Source: Coccinella septempunctata (Eukaryota > Arthropoda > Insecta > Coleoptera > Coccinellidae). Taken from it: a stretch of DNA of 64,000 bases. The notes below the pieces were generated by a model. That model was not told the origin of the DNA, ran no database searches, and was given only the letters and a program-made list of their open reading frames with translations. A program made the translations under genes and the position numbers. The stretch lies in NCBI RefSeq assembly GCF_907165205.1, contig NC_058195.1, positions 28,850,936 to 28,914,935 of the forward strand, given 5' to 3'. Positions 46,005-56,006 of the stretch are shown here, one piece after another. Numbering within the stretch: position 1 is the stretch's first letter; each line of letters opens with the position of its first letter.

Positions 46005-46720
46005 TTTTCAAAGAAGCGCTCGTTGAATTTTTAATAGACGATTGGTTAAATGATCACATGGCATCGTGGATTGGGAATAAAACAGTTTTCGTAAACTATA
46101 TGGAATGCCACAAATATGAAGTTGAACAAGGTAAAATTCAACGATCATCGGATCCATTGTCGATGCATGTTGGACCGGCAATATTCAGACATTCATGGAT
46201 GTCACCAAATTGTTTGCATCATTGGGTCCAAATTTGTGCTCTGTATTGCCAGGATTTCATGCCTTCAGTGGATGCAATTTGAGCTCAGCATTTTACTGTG
46301 AAGGAAAAAAAAAACGTTTGAAATTCTCCGGAAGTCTCCAACGTACATCCAAGCAGTGAGTGACATTTCACAAATTCCCAATTGTAACCTCGATCAATTG
46401 TTCACATACTTAGAATGCTATGTTTGTGGAATATATGGATTTACAGAATTTGATGATATTAACACTGCTCATGTGTTAACATTCAATAGAGCATACGGCA
46501 GTTAAGATGACTGTAATCCACTTAACTTGGAAAAAAAAATTGAAGGATTGTTATTCCCGCCCTCTAAGGCTGAACTGAACCAACATTTCTTTCGAACGGC
46601 ATACATCGTCCACCTTTGGAGCCAAGCACATTTACCTGTACCTACCGATTTATTTGAATGTTGATTATGTTGATAAGGAATTAATGAAAATATGAATGAC
46701 CTATTACATATGTGCAATAA
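46005..46720 (+). pseudogene. Nuclease-like transposon gene remnant
   Basis: Frames give LIFKEALVEFLIDDWLNDHM, ASWIGNKTVFVNYMECHKYE and VEQGKIQRSSDPL. After frameshifts come LPGFHAFSGCNLSSAFYCEG, KKKTFEILRKSPTYIQAVSD, LDQLFTYLECYVCGIYGF and AELNQHFFRTAYIVHLW. I recall the HAFTGCD...GKGK block from uncharacterised insect and cnidarian proteins, where it looks like the GCD/helix-hairpin-helix part of XPG/FEN-type nucleases. Deletions (the EEADTR-type segment seems missing) and stops make it non-functional. The name and activity are uncertain. Confidence 0.6.
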
Positions 46721-46759
46721 GATCTATATTATCATTTGGACATAGAGAATCGTCTCGGG

Positions 46760-47260
46760 GTCACTTTAGAAAAAACAACATTCTGACAGTTTATGGTCTC
46801 TACATTTATATGTAGAGACCATAAACTTGCTTGTGGAGAAATAGTCTATATAGACTACTTCTATTTCTCCACAAGCACCAGTATTACTTTGAGGACTGTA
46901 AGAATGGTAATAACACAAGAAGAACTGAACCCTACTTTTATCCCATACACTCTTCAACTTTAAGGGAGAAAAATGTCCATTATGCAGCGATGAAATTATT
47001 TAATGGCTTACCAAGGAATTTGCAGGGCATCGATCAGTTTGACCTTTTTCGGAGAAGGATTCACAGCTACAGCTACATACTTCAGTGTGAACCTTATAAC
47101 TTGGAAGAATTTAGAGAATTTTTTAAAAAGAAAAATTGCTCCTGAGATATATTTTTTTGTTGTTGCTTTGACATGTTTCTATTTTATTTTGACATATCTG
47201 TGATGTAAATTAATTGTAGAAATGAAATAAATATACTATACTATACTATACTATAATTAA
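46760..47260 (+). mobile_element. 5'-truncated non-LTR 3' end with microsatellite tail
   Basis: After two hairpins (46791-46824 and 46828-46877) a frame reads NNTRRTEPYFYPIHSST, YAAMKLFNGLPRNLQGIDQF and LFRRRIHSYSY, the C-terminal signature after the RT of CR1/Jockey-type elements. It ends at TGA 47143, then AATAAA and a (TATAC)n tail at 47232-47257. It interrupts the palindrome-armed element. Confidence 0.75.
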
Positions 47261-47398
47261 GTATGTTATATGATGTTGCTGCTTTATCTACATGTATCAT
47301 GGGTGAATCGTAAAAAACCCGTTTGATATTGATCGAAATCATAGTTTCAATAGATATAAATGTTAAAATATCCGTAGGCTGATTAACTAATGAGAAAA

Positions 47399-47552
47399 AA
47401 GACATCAGTCAGACCATTGAAAATTCCGCGCGCCGTATAAATGAATGAACGCGCTCATACATTTTTGCTCTGACTGACGGTCTTTCCCCCGCTAGACATG
47501 CAGCTGACGGTCATTTTTATATTTCCATATATGTAAGAAATCATATGGAGTT
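47399..47552. repeat. Partial third foldback copy
   Basis: Matches one half of the foldback arms (CTGACTGACGGTCTTTCCCC then ATGACCGT complement, then AAGAAATCATATGGAG) and then diverges into TTACATGAACATCAGA. Confidence 0.85.
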
Positions 47553-47639
47553 ACATGAACATCAGATTTCAAGTGACAGACATGGAAAACCATATATGTG
47601 TCTGCTTCTTCGTGACCAGGACACGTTAACAATGGATCC

Positions 47640-47800
47640 GATTATCGTTGAATTTTACGTTGTTCAACTTCATATTTGTGGCATTCCATATAGTTTACGA
47701 AAACTGTTTTATTCCCAATCCACGATGCCATGTGATCATTTAACCCATCGTCTATTAAAAATTCAACGAGCGCTTCTTTGAAAATAAGTGTGGTGGGTGC
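47640..47800 (-). pseudogene. Inverted copy of the nuclease-like gene start
   Basis: The minus strand repeats LIFKEALVEFLIDDGLNDHM and VEQRKIQR, nearly identical to 46005-46165. Confidence 0.85.
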
Positions 47801-48440
47801 GGGCGTGGGAGACGGCGGAACTTGGGAAAAAATGCAAAATTTCAAGTGATTTTATCAGGGCTAAAATTTTCTATATGTAATATTGATATTAATCAGAAAC
47901 ATAATAGTGAAGTCAGCCGATGGGCGGAGGGTGTAAAATACATCAGTCGAGCACGTGAACTTGGGAAAAAAAAATTGAAAGTCAAGTGATTTCATCCCGA
48001 ATGAAAACACCTCCATATGATTTCTTACATATATGGGAATATAAAAATGACCGTCAGCTGCGTGTCTAGCGGGGGAAAGACCGTCAGTCAGAGCAAAAAT
48101 GTATGAGCGCGCTCATGCATTTATACGGCGCGCGGAATTTTCAATGATCTGACTGACGGTCTTTCCCCCGCTAGACACGCAGCTGACGGTCATTTTTATA
48201 TTTCCATATATGTAAGAAATCATATGGAGATGTTTTCATTCAGGATGAAATCACTTGATTTTCAAATTTTTTTCCCCAGTTCATGCGCTCGACTGACGTA
48301 TTTTCCACCGTCCGCCTATCGGCTGACTTCACTATTTTGTTTCTATTTAACATTAATATCACATATAAAAAATTTCAGCCGGGATAAAATCACTTGAAAT
48401 TTTGCATTTTTTCCCAAGTTCCGCCGCCTCCCACGCGCGC
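47800..48440. repeat. Right foldback arm
   Basis: An inverted copy of the left arm with its own palindrome centre near 48112 (GAGCGCGCTCATGCATTTAT). It is about 12 bases longer at the centre than the left arm. Confidence 0.9.
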
Positions 48441-48638
48441 ACCCACCGCTACTTGACCAGCTGACGGTCAGTTTCGTCATTTGCAATGTGACTACAACAT
48501 ACAGTATTAATTTCAGCCGGGATGAAATTCCTTGAAAAAAAAGGCCCTGCCTCCCGGACTATACAGCCGTAGGTGATAAATGGTCTGATCACCATGCTTC
48601 AGCACTATCCCCCAAATCCTTTGACAGGCCCATAGGGA

Positions 48639-50150
48639 GTGCCTGCTTTAGTTATCAACCTCTATAAGAACAAAGGCGATACGTCGAATTGCAACAATTA
48701 CAGGGGCATATCGTTGCTTAATGTGGCCGGTAAAATTCTCTCGAAGATTATGGCTAATCGTCTGGTTCCACTCTTAGAGAGGCTTTTACCTGAATCCCAG
48801 TGCGGCTTTCGACCAAATCGAGGTACGGTGGACCTAATTTTTACACTGCGACAGCTACAAGAAAAGGCCCGTGAACAACAATCAAGGATTTATACAGCCT
48901 TCATCGATTTAAGCAAGGCATTCGACTCGGTGAATCGGAGAGCTCTCTGGAAAATCATGGCACGTCTAGGAGTACCCGAAAAATTCCTAGCAGTGTGTAA
49001 AAGCCTTCATACCAACAACACCGCTAGAATACAGCATAATGGCTCTACAACCGACCATTTCTCAACCAACTCTGGAATAAAACAAGGCTGCGTATTAGCG
49101 CCTTTACTGTTCAATATTTTCGCCATAGCTGTATCGATAATTGCTGACATGAGCATGCCCGTAAGAGGTGTTGGGATAAGATTCAGATTTGATGGAGGCC
49201 TGTTTAACCTGAAGCGCCTCAGAGCAAAAACCCGTACCAAGTTTATCACGGAACTTCAATATGCAGACGACTGTTCACTCATCGCTAGCAGCTCAGAGGA
49301 TCTACAGATAATGATGGACACCTATAAACATATATACGAAGCTTTAGGCCTTAGACTCAATATTGACAAGACCAAAATCCTGGTAAGTCCGCCAGAAAGC
49401 CTTCAAACAGATATCAGCCTGGACAATGAAACTCTAGAACAGGTCGAGCAGTTCAAATACTTGGGAAGCTTCATAAATACTAGGGCTAACCTTGACACGG
49501 AAATACACAACCGTATCAATTCGGCATCACGGGCATTCTGGAAGCTGAAGGACAGAGTGTTCCAAAATCACGACCTCAATCTGAAGACCAAGACAGCTGT
49601 TTACAGAGCAGTGGTCCTCCCAACGCTTCTTTACGGAAGCGAAAGCTGGACTCCCTACAGGCGACATATTAAACAGCTTGAACAGACGCAGCAACGTCAT
49701 CTAAGACAGATAATGCACATCAGATGGTTCCACAAAGTTTCGAATGCAGAAGTCTTGCAGCGCGCGAGTTGTACAACAATTGAGACTCAAGTAACGAGGG
49801 CCCGACTCAGATGGAGCGGCCACATTCTGAGGATGCAAGACACAAGACTCCCCAAAATAGCTCTATACGGCGAACTCACTGAGGGAGCCCGGAAACCAGG
49901 AGGACAGTATAAGCGGTTTAAGGATACACTACATCAATCCCTAAAATCAGTTAATGCTAATCATAACTGGGAACAACTTGCGTTAGACAGGTCACAGTGG
50001 AGGTCTTTGGTCCACAGTTATAATGGAGAATCGAGAAGGATACAGCGGCGGCCAGATCTGGTTGGAGACTATCCATGCCCTGAGTGTGGAAGGATCTGCA
50101 GGTCACGGTTGGGTCTCTTTAGTCACAGGAGGGCACACAGTCGCAACTAG
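48639..50150 (+). CDS. RTE-like reverse transcriptase, intact partial frame
   Basis: A 503-codon open frame; its first codons (about 48639-48649) belong to the target duplication. RT motifs: NCNNYRGISLLNVAGKI, PESQCGFRPNRGTVD, FIDLSKAFDSVNR, NSGIKQGCVLAPLLFN, the catalytic LQYADDCSLIAS and FKYLGSFI. The C-terminal domain has RARLRWSGHILRMQD and LYGSESWT. It ends in a zinc finger with Cys-X2-Cys...His-X3-His (YPCPECGRICRSRLGLFSHR). No stop interrupts it, so the insertion is probably young, but the endonuclease and RT fingers are missing. Confidence 0.88.
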   Translation: MPALVINLYKNKGDTSNCNNYRGISLLNVAGKILSKIMANRLVPLLERLLPESQCGFRPNRGTVDLIFTLRQLQEKAREQQSRIYTAFIDLSKAFDSVNRRALWKIMARLGVPEKFLAVCKSLHTNNTARIQHNGSTTDHFSTNSGIKQGCVLAPLLFNIFAIAVSIIADMSMPVRGVGIRFRFDGGLFNLKRLRAKTRTKFITELQYADDCSLIASSSEDLQIMMDTYKHIYEALGLRLNIDKTKILVSPPESLQTDISLDNETLEQVEQFKYLGSFINTRANLDTEIHNRINSASRAFWKLKDRVFQNHDLNLKTKTAVYRAVVLPTLLYGSESWTPYRRHIKQLEQTQQRHLRQIMHIRWFHKVSNAEVLQRASCTTIETQVTRARLRWSGHILRMQDTRLPKIALYGELTEGARKPGGQYKRFKDTLHQSLKSVNANHNWEQLALDRSQWRSLVHSYNGESRRIQRRPDLVGDYPCPECGRICRSRLGLFSHRRAHSRN

Positions 50151-50175
50151 CACTAAGAAGTTACAAGTCTTTTCG

Positions 50176-50206
<31 letters not shown>

Positions 50207-50264
50207 CTGTCCTTCTTCTTTTTGTAGATTTATTCCCGGTAACGGGATACAGCAATGATGATGA
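48650..50264 (+). mobile_element. RTE-like non-LTR element (5' truncated)
   Basis: Flanked by TGCCTGCTTT (48640-48649) and TGCCTGCCTTT (50265-50275), a near-exact target duplication. Its 3' region has a run of 29 T (50178-50206) and ends in (ATG)n, the short-repeat tail common in RTE elements. The body starts within RT, so it is 5' truncated. It is inserted in the LOA-like element. Confidence 0.88.
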
Positions 50265-50275
50265 TGCCTGCCTTT

Positions 50276-51340
50276 GTGGATGACTCTCTCCACATGGGAG
50301 TTCCAGTGAAGCTTCTTATCCAGGGTAATACCTAGATATTTGGCTTCCTTTTACGAGTGGAATAGTCTTACACCGTAAAGAATTGAAGGAGAAATTTCGA
50401 GCTTTCTTCTGGTGAAGGGAACAATCAAGGTTTTGCGAGGGTTGACACCTAACTGCTCCCCCTCACACCAACCCTAAATTACAGTTAGTGTTTCCTGAAG
50501 AGCAGCTGAGACGATTATATCGTCATTGCCCGTCAGTAAAACATCTATATCATCCGCGTAAGCTTGAACATATACGTCAAGCGAGCTGATGATAGCAATT
50601 AGATCGTCAACCAGAAGGGACCAGAGAAGGGGTGATAGTACACCACCTCTGCATGCTTTAAATCTAAACGCTTCGCCGCAAAGCGTGGTTATAATGTTTC
50701 TTGAGCTCAGCATTGTGCCGATCCAATTCGATATGGTAGGAGGGACACCTGTAACCTTGGCAGCCCTCACCAGAGATTCAGTGAAGGCAGCATTAAAGGC
50801 TCCCTCAATGTCCAGGAAGGCAGCCACCGAAATCTCCCTGGAGTTTAGAGATTCGTTGGATCCTACCGACAAGGTTATTGAGGGCAAGATCCGTGGATTT
50901 GCCTTTCTGGTAGGCATACTGCTGAGCATTCAGGGGATGCTTCCGTAGGATTACCTCTCTGATGAGCTCATCTATCTTTTCAAGAGTTTTATAACGAACA
51001 AAATTTGACTGATCGGTCGAAATGATTTAGGCTGTGAGTACGTTTTTTCCGCCTCCGGAATATACACGACTTAAACCTTCCTCCAGTTGGATGGTATGAA
51101 GTTCCATGCCAAGCTGGAACTGAAGAGCCTAATAAGGTTAGACATTAGGTATTTCAGTCCGTGCTAAAGTAGAGCTGCAAATATTTCATCGTCACCAGGC
51201 GCTTTGTATGGGAGAAAGGATAAAACTGCCCTTCTCACCGCACTCGCAGTAACAAGTTCATTAACAAATGTCCAGTTTCCTTCTTCTGCATCTGCAGAAT
51301 TAATCAACACGTGATCTGGGAAGTGTGTGTCAGCCAAACT
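50276..51340 (-). pseudogene. LOA/R1-like reverse transcriptase
   Basis: Minus-strand text in order: FIPSNWRKV and VVYIPEAEKTYSQPKSFRPI (broken, 51110-50990), VAAFLDIEGAFNAAF (with the AFLDI motif), GVPPTISNWIGTMLSSR, RGGVLSPLLWSLLVDDL, the catalytic VQAYADDIDVLLTG, and (frameshifted) EQLGVNPRKTLIVPFTRR, LGITLDKKLHWNSHVERVI. The longest intact part is 50474-50929. It contains several stops. Confidence 0.85.
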
Positions 51341-52031
51341 GTGGGGTTTTTACTAATTTTTGTTATCAGATTTGGTAAGATATGGACGAAACGAATAAGC
51401 GCTAATCGTTTGCGAGAAAATGGGTTGAGTAGTGTAGTGAATGAAAGAATCCCTTGATTTAATGCGTGGAAAGTCTGGTGCTCGTACAAGTTCTCCTCCA
51501 GTATCATATGGCTGGAGTGACGATTGCAGAAAAGGGAGAAAGAAACAAAATTTTGTATTGTTTTCTTTTCTCTCGTTTTGGGTTAAGTGAAAAGAGTGAA
51601 AATAGTTCAGAGTCCTGACATATCCTACAAATTCATTGATTATATTTTAATTGTTGTTGTGCGTTAAGTTCTTGAGTTCGCTGGTTGGGAAGTAGAATTC
51701 AACCAGAGATTTTGTTGACGAAAAATATTGTTTTGCGCACCTTGCATGTGTTTTAAGAAACTGAGGATTTAAGTTTTGGTCGTCATCGACCATGCAAGTG
51801 AGTATATATGTAGAGAAGTTCTGATTTCTTTAATAGATTCAATTGTTTAATTTTATTCAGGAGTTTCATATGAACTTCTTCCCCAGAAAAATATAGAATG
51901 AAATATCAAAAACCTGACCTTCGCGCGACGGGTCGAATCTACATTTTTTCCCCTTCAGAGGGCCTTAAATTTTTGTGTTTTATCATCTTAAAAATAATCA
52001 CCCCCTTGTCCAGTGGAAAGCTGCACTTCCA
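51341..52031. other. No recognisable feature
   Basis: AT-rich sequence without coding signatures or clear inverted ends. Confidence 0.4.
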
Positions 52032-52191
52032 TTGATCAAGATATACAGGGTGCATCATTACATCATGCCACCAAGAAGAGTTGCAAAGGGTATAATTTTT
52101 TTGAATTTTCGAAAATGTAGGTATATCTCGAAAACCGAAGAACTTTGACTGAACATAAAAACTGCATCGCAACAACACGCAGGTATCATAA

Positions 52192-53413
52192 CCAATAAAC
52201 ACAGATACGTGGAAGTAACGTTGAGTTCTTCAAAGTAACGCTATACGTTGAGAAACCGGCAAAATGTCGTTGGGAAATACGTTTCGTTCTAGTGTTACAG
52301 TAACGTAGTGGCCAATGTTTTTGGAATGGAAATTCTACGCGAGAATATAACTTTGCTATTCGATTGAAGAAACGTTTTGCTACAATACGAAATTTAAATG
52401 TAGATTCTAAATTGAAATTTTATTTGTTTTTCTGCCCTCTACCCATTAGCCTGCCTTGTGACTGTTTCCATTAGCCAAACATTATCTCTTATCAGACTAG
52501 GTTCATCAAGACAACCGCAAACATCCAAACACCACAGCGGGATTCGAACCTGCTACCTTTGGCGTCCTACCCTACATCGCTGTCAACCAGACCGCCGCAG
52601 CCCTTAGTTGTTATATATTATCTACATCAGCAATCATCATCTCAGTATCAATTCTTAATATCACCATTGAGTATTATTTGAGTTATTATTTTTGGGGTTG
52701 AATACTCGAAGATACCAGTCTCTTGAATTGATTCGAATTATAAGCTTATCTCATAACTATTATAGTAACTGGTAGAACATACTCAATCCGTTATGACAAA
52801 GTGAGCGCTTTTGCTCTTACAATGCATTTTTTTTCAATATTTACTATTTTGCACGACAGGGAAACGTTTCAGTTTCATAACAGAGGCTACAGGAAGAGGA
52901 TCTTGAATAGTTTCGTCTTCAACAAAGACTAATCTTCAACGTAATTGTAATGCTCCTTGCTTTCAACTGAATATACGTTGAGGAGACAACACAGGATCAC
53001 GTTTCATGTTCGTGGCTACAGTAACGAGTTGTTGAATGATTTCGTATACAATGTTGATGTAATGTTTTTAATTTCCTATTGAATATACGATGAGGAAGTA
53101 CGCTAAAGACACATTATATATTGGTGACTACCAGTAACGAGTTGTTGAATGGTATCGTATTCAACGTTAATTAAATGTTTCTCACTTCCCATTGAATACA
53201 CGTTGAGGGTGCACTGAAATTACAACGTTTCATGCTAATGGATTCACAGTAACTAGCTGAATCATAAACATTGATTATATTATATGTGAAATCAACGTAT
53301 GGTGGAATTTAGGTTTCGAAATAACGTTACAAATTTCAACGATGAGGAACCTTCAATCAACGTCCCTCACCACATATAAACGTATAATACACGTGTGTGT
53401 GTGTGTTTATTGG
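52192..53413. mobile_element. TIR element with internal ~115-bp tandem repeats
   Basis: CCAATAAACACAGATACGTG and, inverted, CACGTGTGTG...TGTTTATTGG bound the element; an AACGTTGA/TCAACGTT similarity continues inward. Between 52860 and 53300 about four diverged units of about 115 bases recur (GGCTACAGTAACGAGTTGTT, GAATATACGTTGAGGAG). Confidence 0.6.
52400..52602 (-). mobile_element. tRNA-derived SINE
   Basis: On the minus strand the head reads GGGCTGCGGCGGTCTGGTTG (A-box region, TCTGGTTGACAGCG) and continues to the exact B-box word GGTTCGAATCC at 52550-52540. The body follows and ends in an A-rich AAAAACAAATAAA tail near 52420. The spacing fits a Pol III promoter. The tRNA source is not identified. 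Confidence 0.7.
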
Positions 53414-53460
53414 GTATTATCCATTCATTACGTCACACCCTGTATATTGAATTGAACTAA

Positions 53461-53553
53461 ATGAGTTTTTAAACCACGACACGTCGACACGTGTTTAGTT
53501 TGCCTTCACTCACGTGATGCTATAGCTAAACACGTGTCGTGGTTTAGAAACTC
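53461..53553. mobile_element. 93-bp foldback MITE
   Basis: ATGAGTTTTTAAACCACGAC / GTCGTGGTTTAGAAACTCAT arms and an ACACGTGTTTAG / CTAAACACGTGT inner pair make almost the whole segment one hairpin. Confidence 0.7.
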
Positions 53554-54078
53554 ATTTTGTGAAAATCGTATAATCTGTTTTGAACACCCCGTATGGTTTA
53601 TATTTAATTTTTTTGTGACAAGTGAGAGGAGAAACTCTGAGAGACAGGGGCGTTTTCAGCAAATTGGCCTAGATAGAGGGTTAATTCCAAAAAAGGAAAA
53701 CTTAAATTGTTCTTCTATTTCACACATATGTAAAAAACAACACAAAAATATGAGCGAACATAAAATTCCTATGGGGGATAATTACCTAAATTTGAAATTT
53801 ATTCCAAGAATTTATAACTGAAGTCTGTCTATCAATATGTTACGGTACAAGGTACAATGTTTGAAAAATCTGGTAACCATTGAATAGGTGAAGATCTAAC
53901 AGCCCCAGTTATAATTTTCATGGAAAGATATTTAGCTGTGCATAATTTTTTTGCCCATGAGCACACCGTTAGCCCAAAGGGGCTAACAATATTCAGAGTT
54001 AGGGGATATTATCTATGTAAGATAATACGATAACCCGAAAACAAGTAATTCAATTACAGCGAACCATACAGGGGTAAG
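53554..54078. other. No recognisable feature
   Basis: A 95-codon frame at 53534-53821 (+) shows no known motif. Confidence 0.4.
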
Positions 54079-54415
54079 TGTTGGGAATTAGCTGATATAG
54101 CCGAAGAATTGTTGAGAATTGTAAGGATTTAGATTGAACAGGCAATAAACAATGAATTACTTACTCACTTGAATCATTGATGGTTGGTTTATGCAGAGGT
54201 ACTAAGAAAGGATCAATCAATCGGGCAGATGCAAACACGTGCACGCCGACTGCCAATTGGATTGGTCCTTTGTTAGGTATTTTCTTTCTCTGTATAAACT
54301 CACCATAACTCGAGCCTACTTGAGCTTGCAACGAGAAATTGTATATGATTCCATTTTGTACTTTTGTATGTTGTTGAATAAATCATTTAATAAACGTTAA
54401 CACTATACTATTACA
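54079..54415 (+). repeat. Solo LTR candidate (Copia-like)
   Basis: Starts TGTTGGGAATTAGC and ends ATTACA. In plausible order it contains a CCAAT box (54252), TATAAA (54293) and AATAAA (54376), the layout of an LTR promoter and poly(A) signal. The following ACTGATATTTGGTACAATGA resembles the start of a Copia internal region. No second LTR or polyprotein follows. Confidence 0.5.
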
Positions 54416-54601
54416 ACTGATATTTGGTACAATGAGTGTGTAAAGCATATCATTGACGATGTCATTTTAATGAAAATAAAAGCTGAGTTATTAATCTAGC
54501 ATATGTTATCGACACAAGGTTTCAAACTGCACTCTATAGCTAAAGGCAGTTCTCTGTTCCTAGGCCCAGAAATCTCAAGTGGCCGTCAAAGAATAGACGG
54601 T

Positions 54602-54716
54602 ATTCGGGTTCGACTTTTGGACGGTCCGAGAATTGAGAATTGTTGCGCCCTAGTATAAAATCCTCTGCGCAGTTCTAGAACCATTCTCGGACTGTCCGAA
54701 AGCCGAACCCGAATAG
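54602..54716. mobile_element. 115-bp foldback MITE
   Basis: ATTCGGGTTCGACTTTTGGA and GTCCGAAAGCCGAACCCGAAT are inverted arms (with GGTCCGAGAATTG / CATTCTCGGACTG). The loop region is only about 40 bases. Confidence 0.7.
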
Positions 54717-55687
54717 AGCTATAATAAAACCATATGCGGAACTATGCATTTCAGGCGAAGAAATCGCTGATCCCAACGATAACAAAGTCAAGAAATATAC
54801 TATTGTTGAACCCCCCCCCTCCTGGCTACGCCCGTGCTATCGTTAGTAACTATCTCTTTTTTTTTTCTTTTCTGTCCACGGCTACTTAGGCCATTCAGAT
54901 AAATGTTCAGTACAAATGAATGCCCTGTTACTAATGGCCATATGCACCGTTTCATCAAACGAGATTAATTCCTTAAACACGTCCTTTTTTCTATAGAGAT
55001 TCTATAGTTGGGGAGCCGACGATGCTAAATCGGGATTTACTCTAGCGTCGTGGAGACCTACTGGATTTTGAAGATTAGATGGTAGAAAGAAAAAAAGGTT
55101 CTATGATATATGCACTTTTAGAGGTGGGGAAAGCGTCCGCAGGGTCTCAAAGATGTTAAAAAAATTCGTCAGGTGTACATACTCGAGCGTGTCAGATTAA
55201 GATACTGAATTTGCCCTACGTGTCTCTGATAATGGATTCATGCTTATCTGACAGTTTGCGCGGTGGGACTGGCCGTACGGAAGAGTTGAAAATGGTGAAA
55301 AAAAATTTTTCCATCGTGTCAGATCTTTGGAGGATATATTAATTGGACCCAAAGGAGCCTACTTTTCAAGGGACTGACAATTTGGACGTGACGCAAGGTC
55401 ATAGCGGTCCTTTGAAAATGTAAAAAAAAATCGTTACTTGTACATACTCGAGCGTGTCAGATTTTCATACAGATGGTTAATCTCGGTGTTGTGTTGCCCC
55501 GTTAATCTGACACTTAACAGGGGGTTAATCTGACACTTTGAAGATGATAAAAATTCTTTTTTTTTCGAATATTTCCCTGCCTGTACCTTTAATCGTTTTT
55601 GAATTCATTATGAAAGTTGTAGATAATAAAATTCTGCACAACTTTTGTCTGAAGCAATTTCACATACTTTTAAAACCGTCTCGAGTT

Positions 55688-55908
55688 AAGGTCAGTTCAT
55701 ATTATCCGTCCGTCTCGGTTCAGTTCAGCTCAGCCAAAATATCTTTCAATGTGTTTTATATGGACTAATTCATACTATCCGTCTCCGACCCTTCAGCACC
55801 TATCGGCACGCTTACGGCCGTCCGACGGTATTCTTCCAGAGAATATTGTGCGGATGGACTGAAGGGCGTGGTTGGACTGAACGAGACTGAACGTATAATA
55901 TGAATAAG
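55688..55908. mobile_element. ~220-bp foldback MITE
   Basis: GGTCAGTTCATATTATCCGT and, inverted, CGTATAATATGAATAAGC, with CGGTTCAGTTCAG / CTGAACGAGACTGAAC inside. A half-related end, GAACGTATAATATGAATCGACC, occurs at about 57020-57045. Confidence 0.6.
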
Positions 55909-56006
55909 CAACCGATCAGTTCAGCTCAGTCAATCGAGGGTTTTCCTTTGTTGTGAAAGCTTCTTTGAACTTTTTTTTTGTATTAATTGCGAAATTTTTC
56001 ACAGTA

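Larger units (their letters stand above)
45232..48561. mobile_element. Palindrome-armed DNA transposon, possibly Academ-like
   Basis: The outer ends are inverted (TAGTCCGGGAGGCAGGG... and ...CCCTGCCTCCCGGACTA), flanked by TAC at 45229-45231 and 48562-48564. Each arm, about 45330-45995 and 47800-48440, is itself a near-perfect palindrome with half-arms of about 330 bases. The two arms are also inverted copies of each other. A third half-palindrome lies at 47399-47552. The centre carries a decayed gene (46005-46720), whose first 150-200 bases are repeated inverted at 47640-47800. A 3-base duplication together with an XPG-like nuclease remnant would fit the Academ superfamily; that is inference. 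Confidence 0.8.
42487..51340 (-). mobile_element. LOA/R1-like non-LTR element split by three insertions
   Basis: Minus-strand pieces of one element follow one another in the right order: RT (51340-50276), thumb (48639-48565), thumb/linker (45231-44938), RNase H and zinc knuckle (43438-42500), then 3' end CAATCAGTA at 42487. The text on either side of each gap joins in a sensible protein order (HVERVIHK | ACQRIWG, then RPFITYGCIV | WWSCTERARAQNK). The gaps are a Harbinger-like element (43442-44934), a palindrome-armed element (45232-48561) and an RTE element (48650-50264). The endonuclease part is missing at 51340. Confidence 0.88.
52032..53452. mobile_element. Outer TIR pair ATATACAGGGTG / CACCCTGTATAT
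   Basis: ATATACAGGGTGCATCATTA at the left and TAATGAATGGATAATACCC...CACCCTGTATATT at the right are inverted termini of the CAGGGTG type, typical of a mariner-like family widespread in insects. A matching right end recurs at 57950-57984. The interior holds the element at 52192-53413. Confidence 0.6.

Noticed and set aside
50178..50206. T-run as a processed-pseudogene poly(A) tail on the minus strand
   Set aside because: It lies inside the RTE element's 3' region, between its stop codon and its (ATG)n end and within the target duplications.
52530..52602. Functional tRNA gene
   Set aside because: It has a B box, but no cloverleaf or anticodon arm could be folded, and it carries a SINE body and tail.
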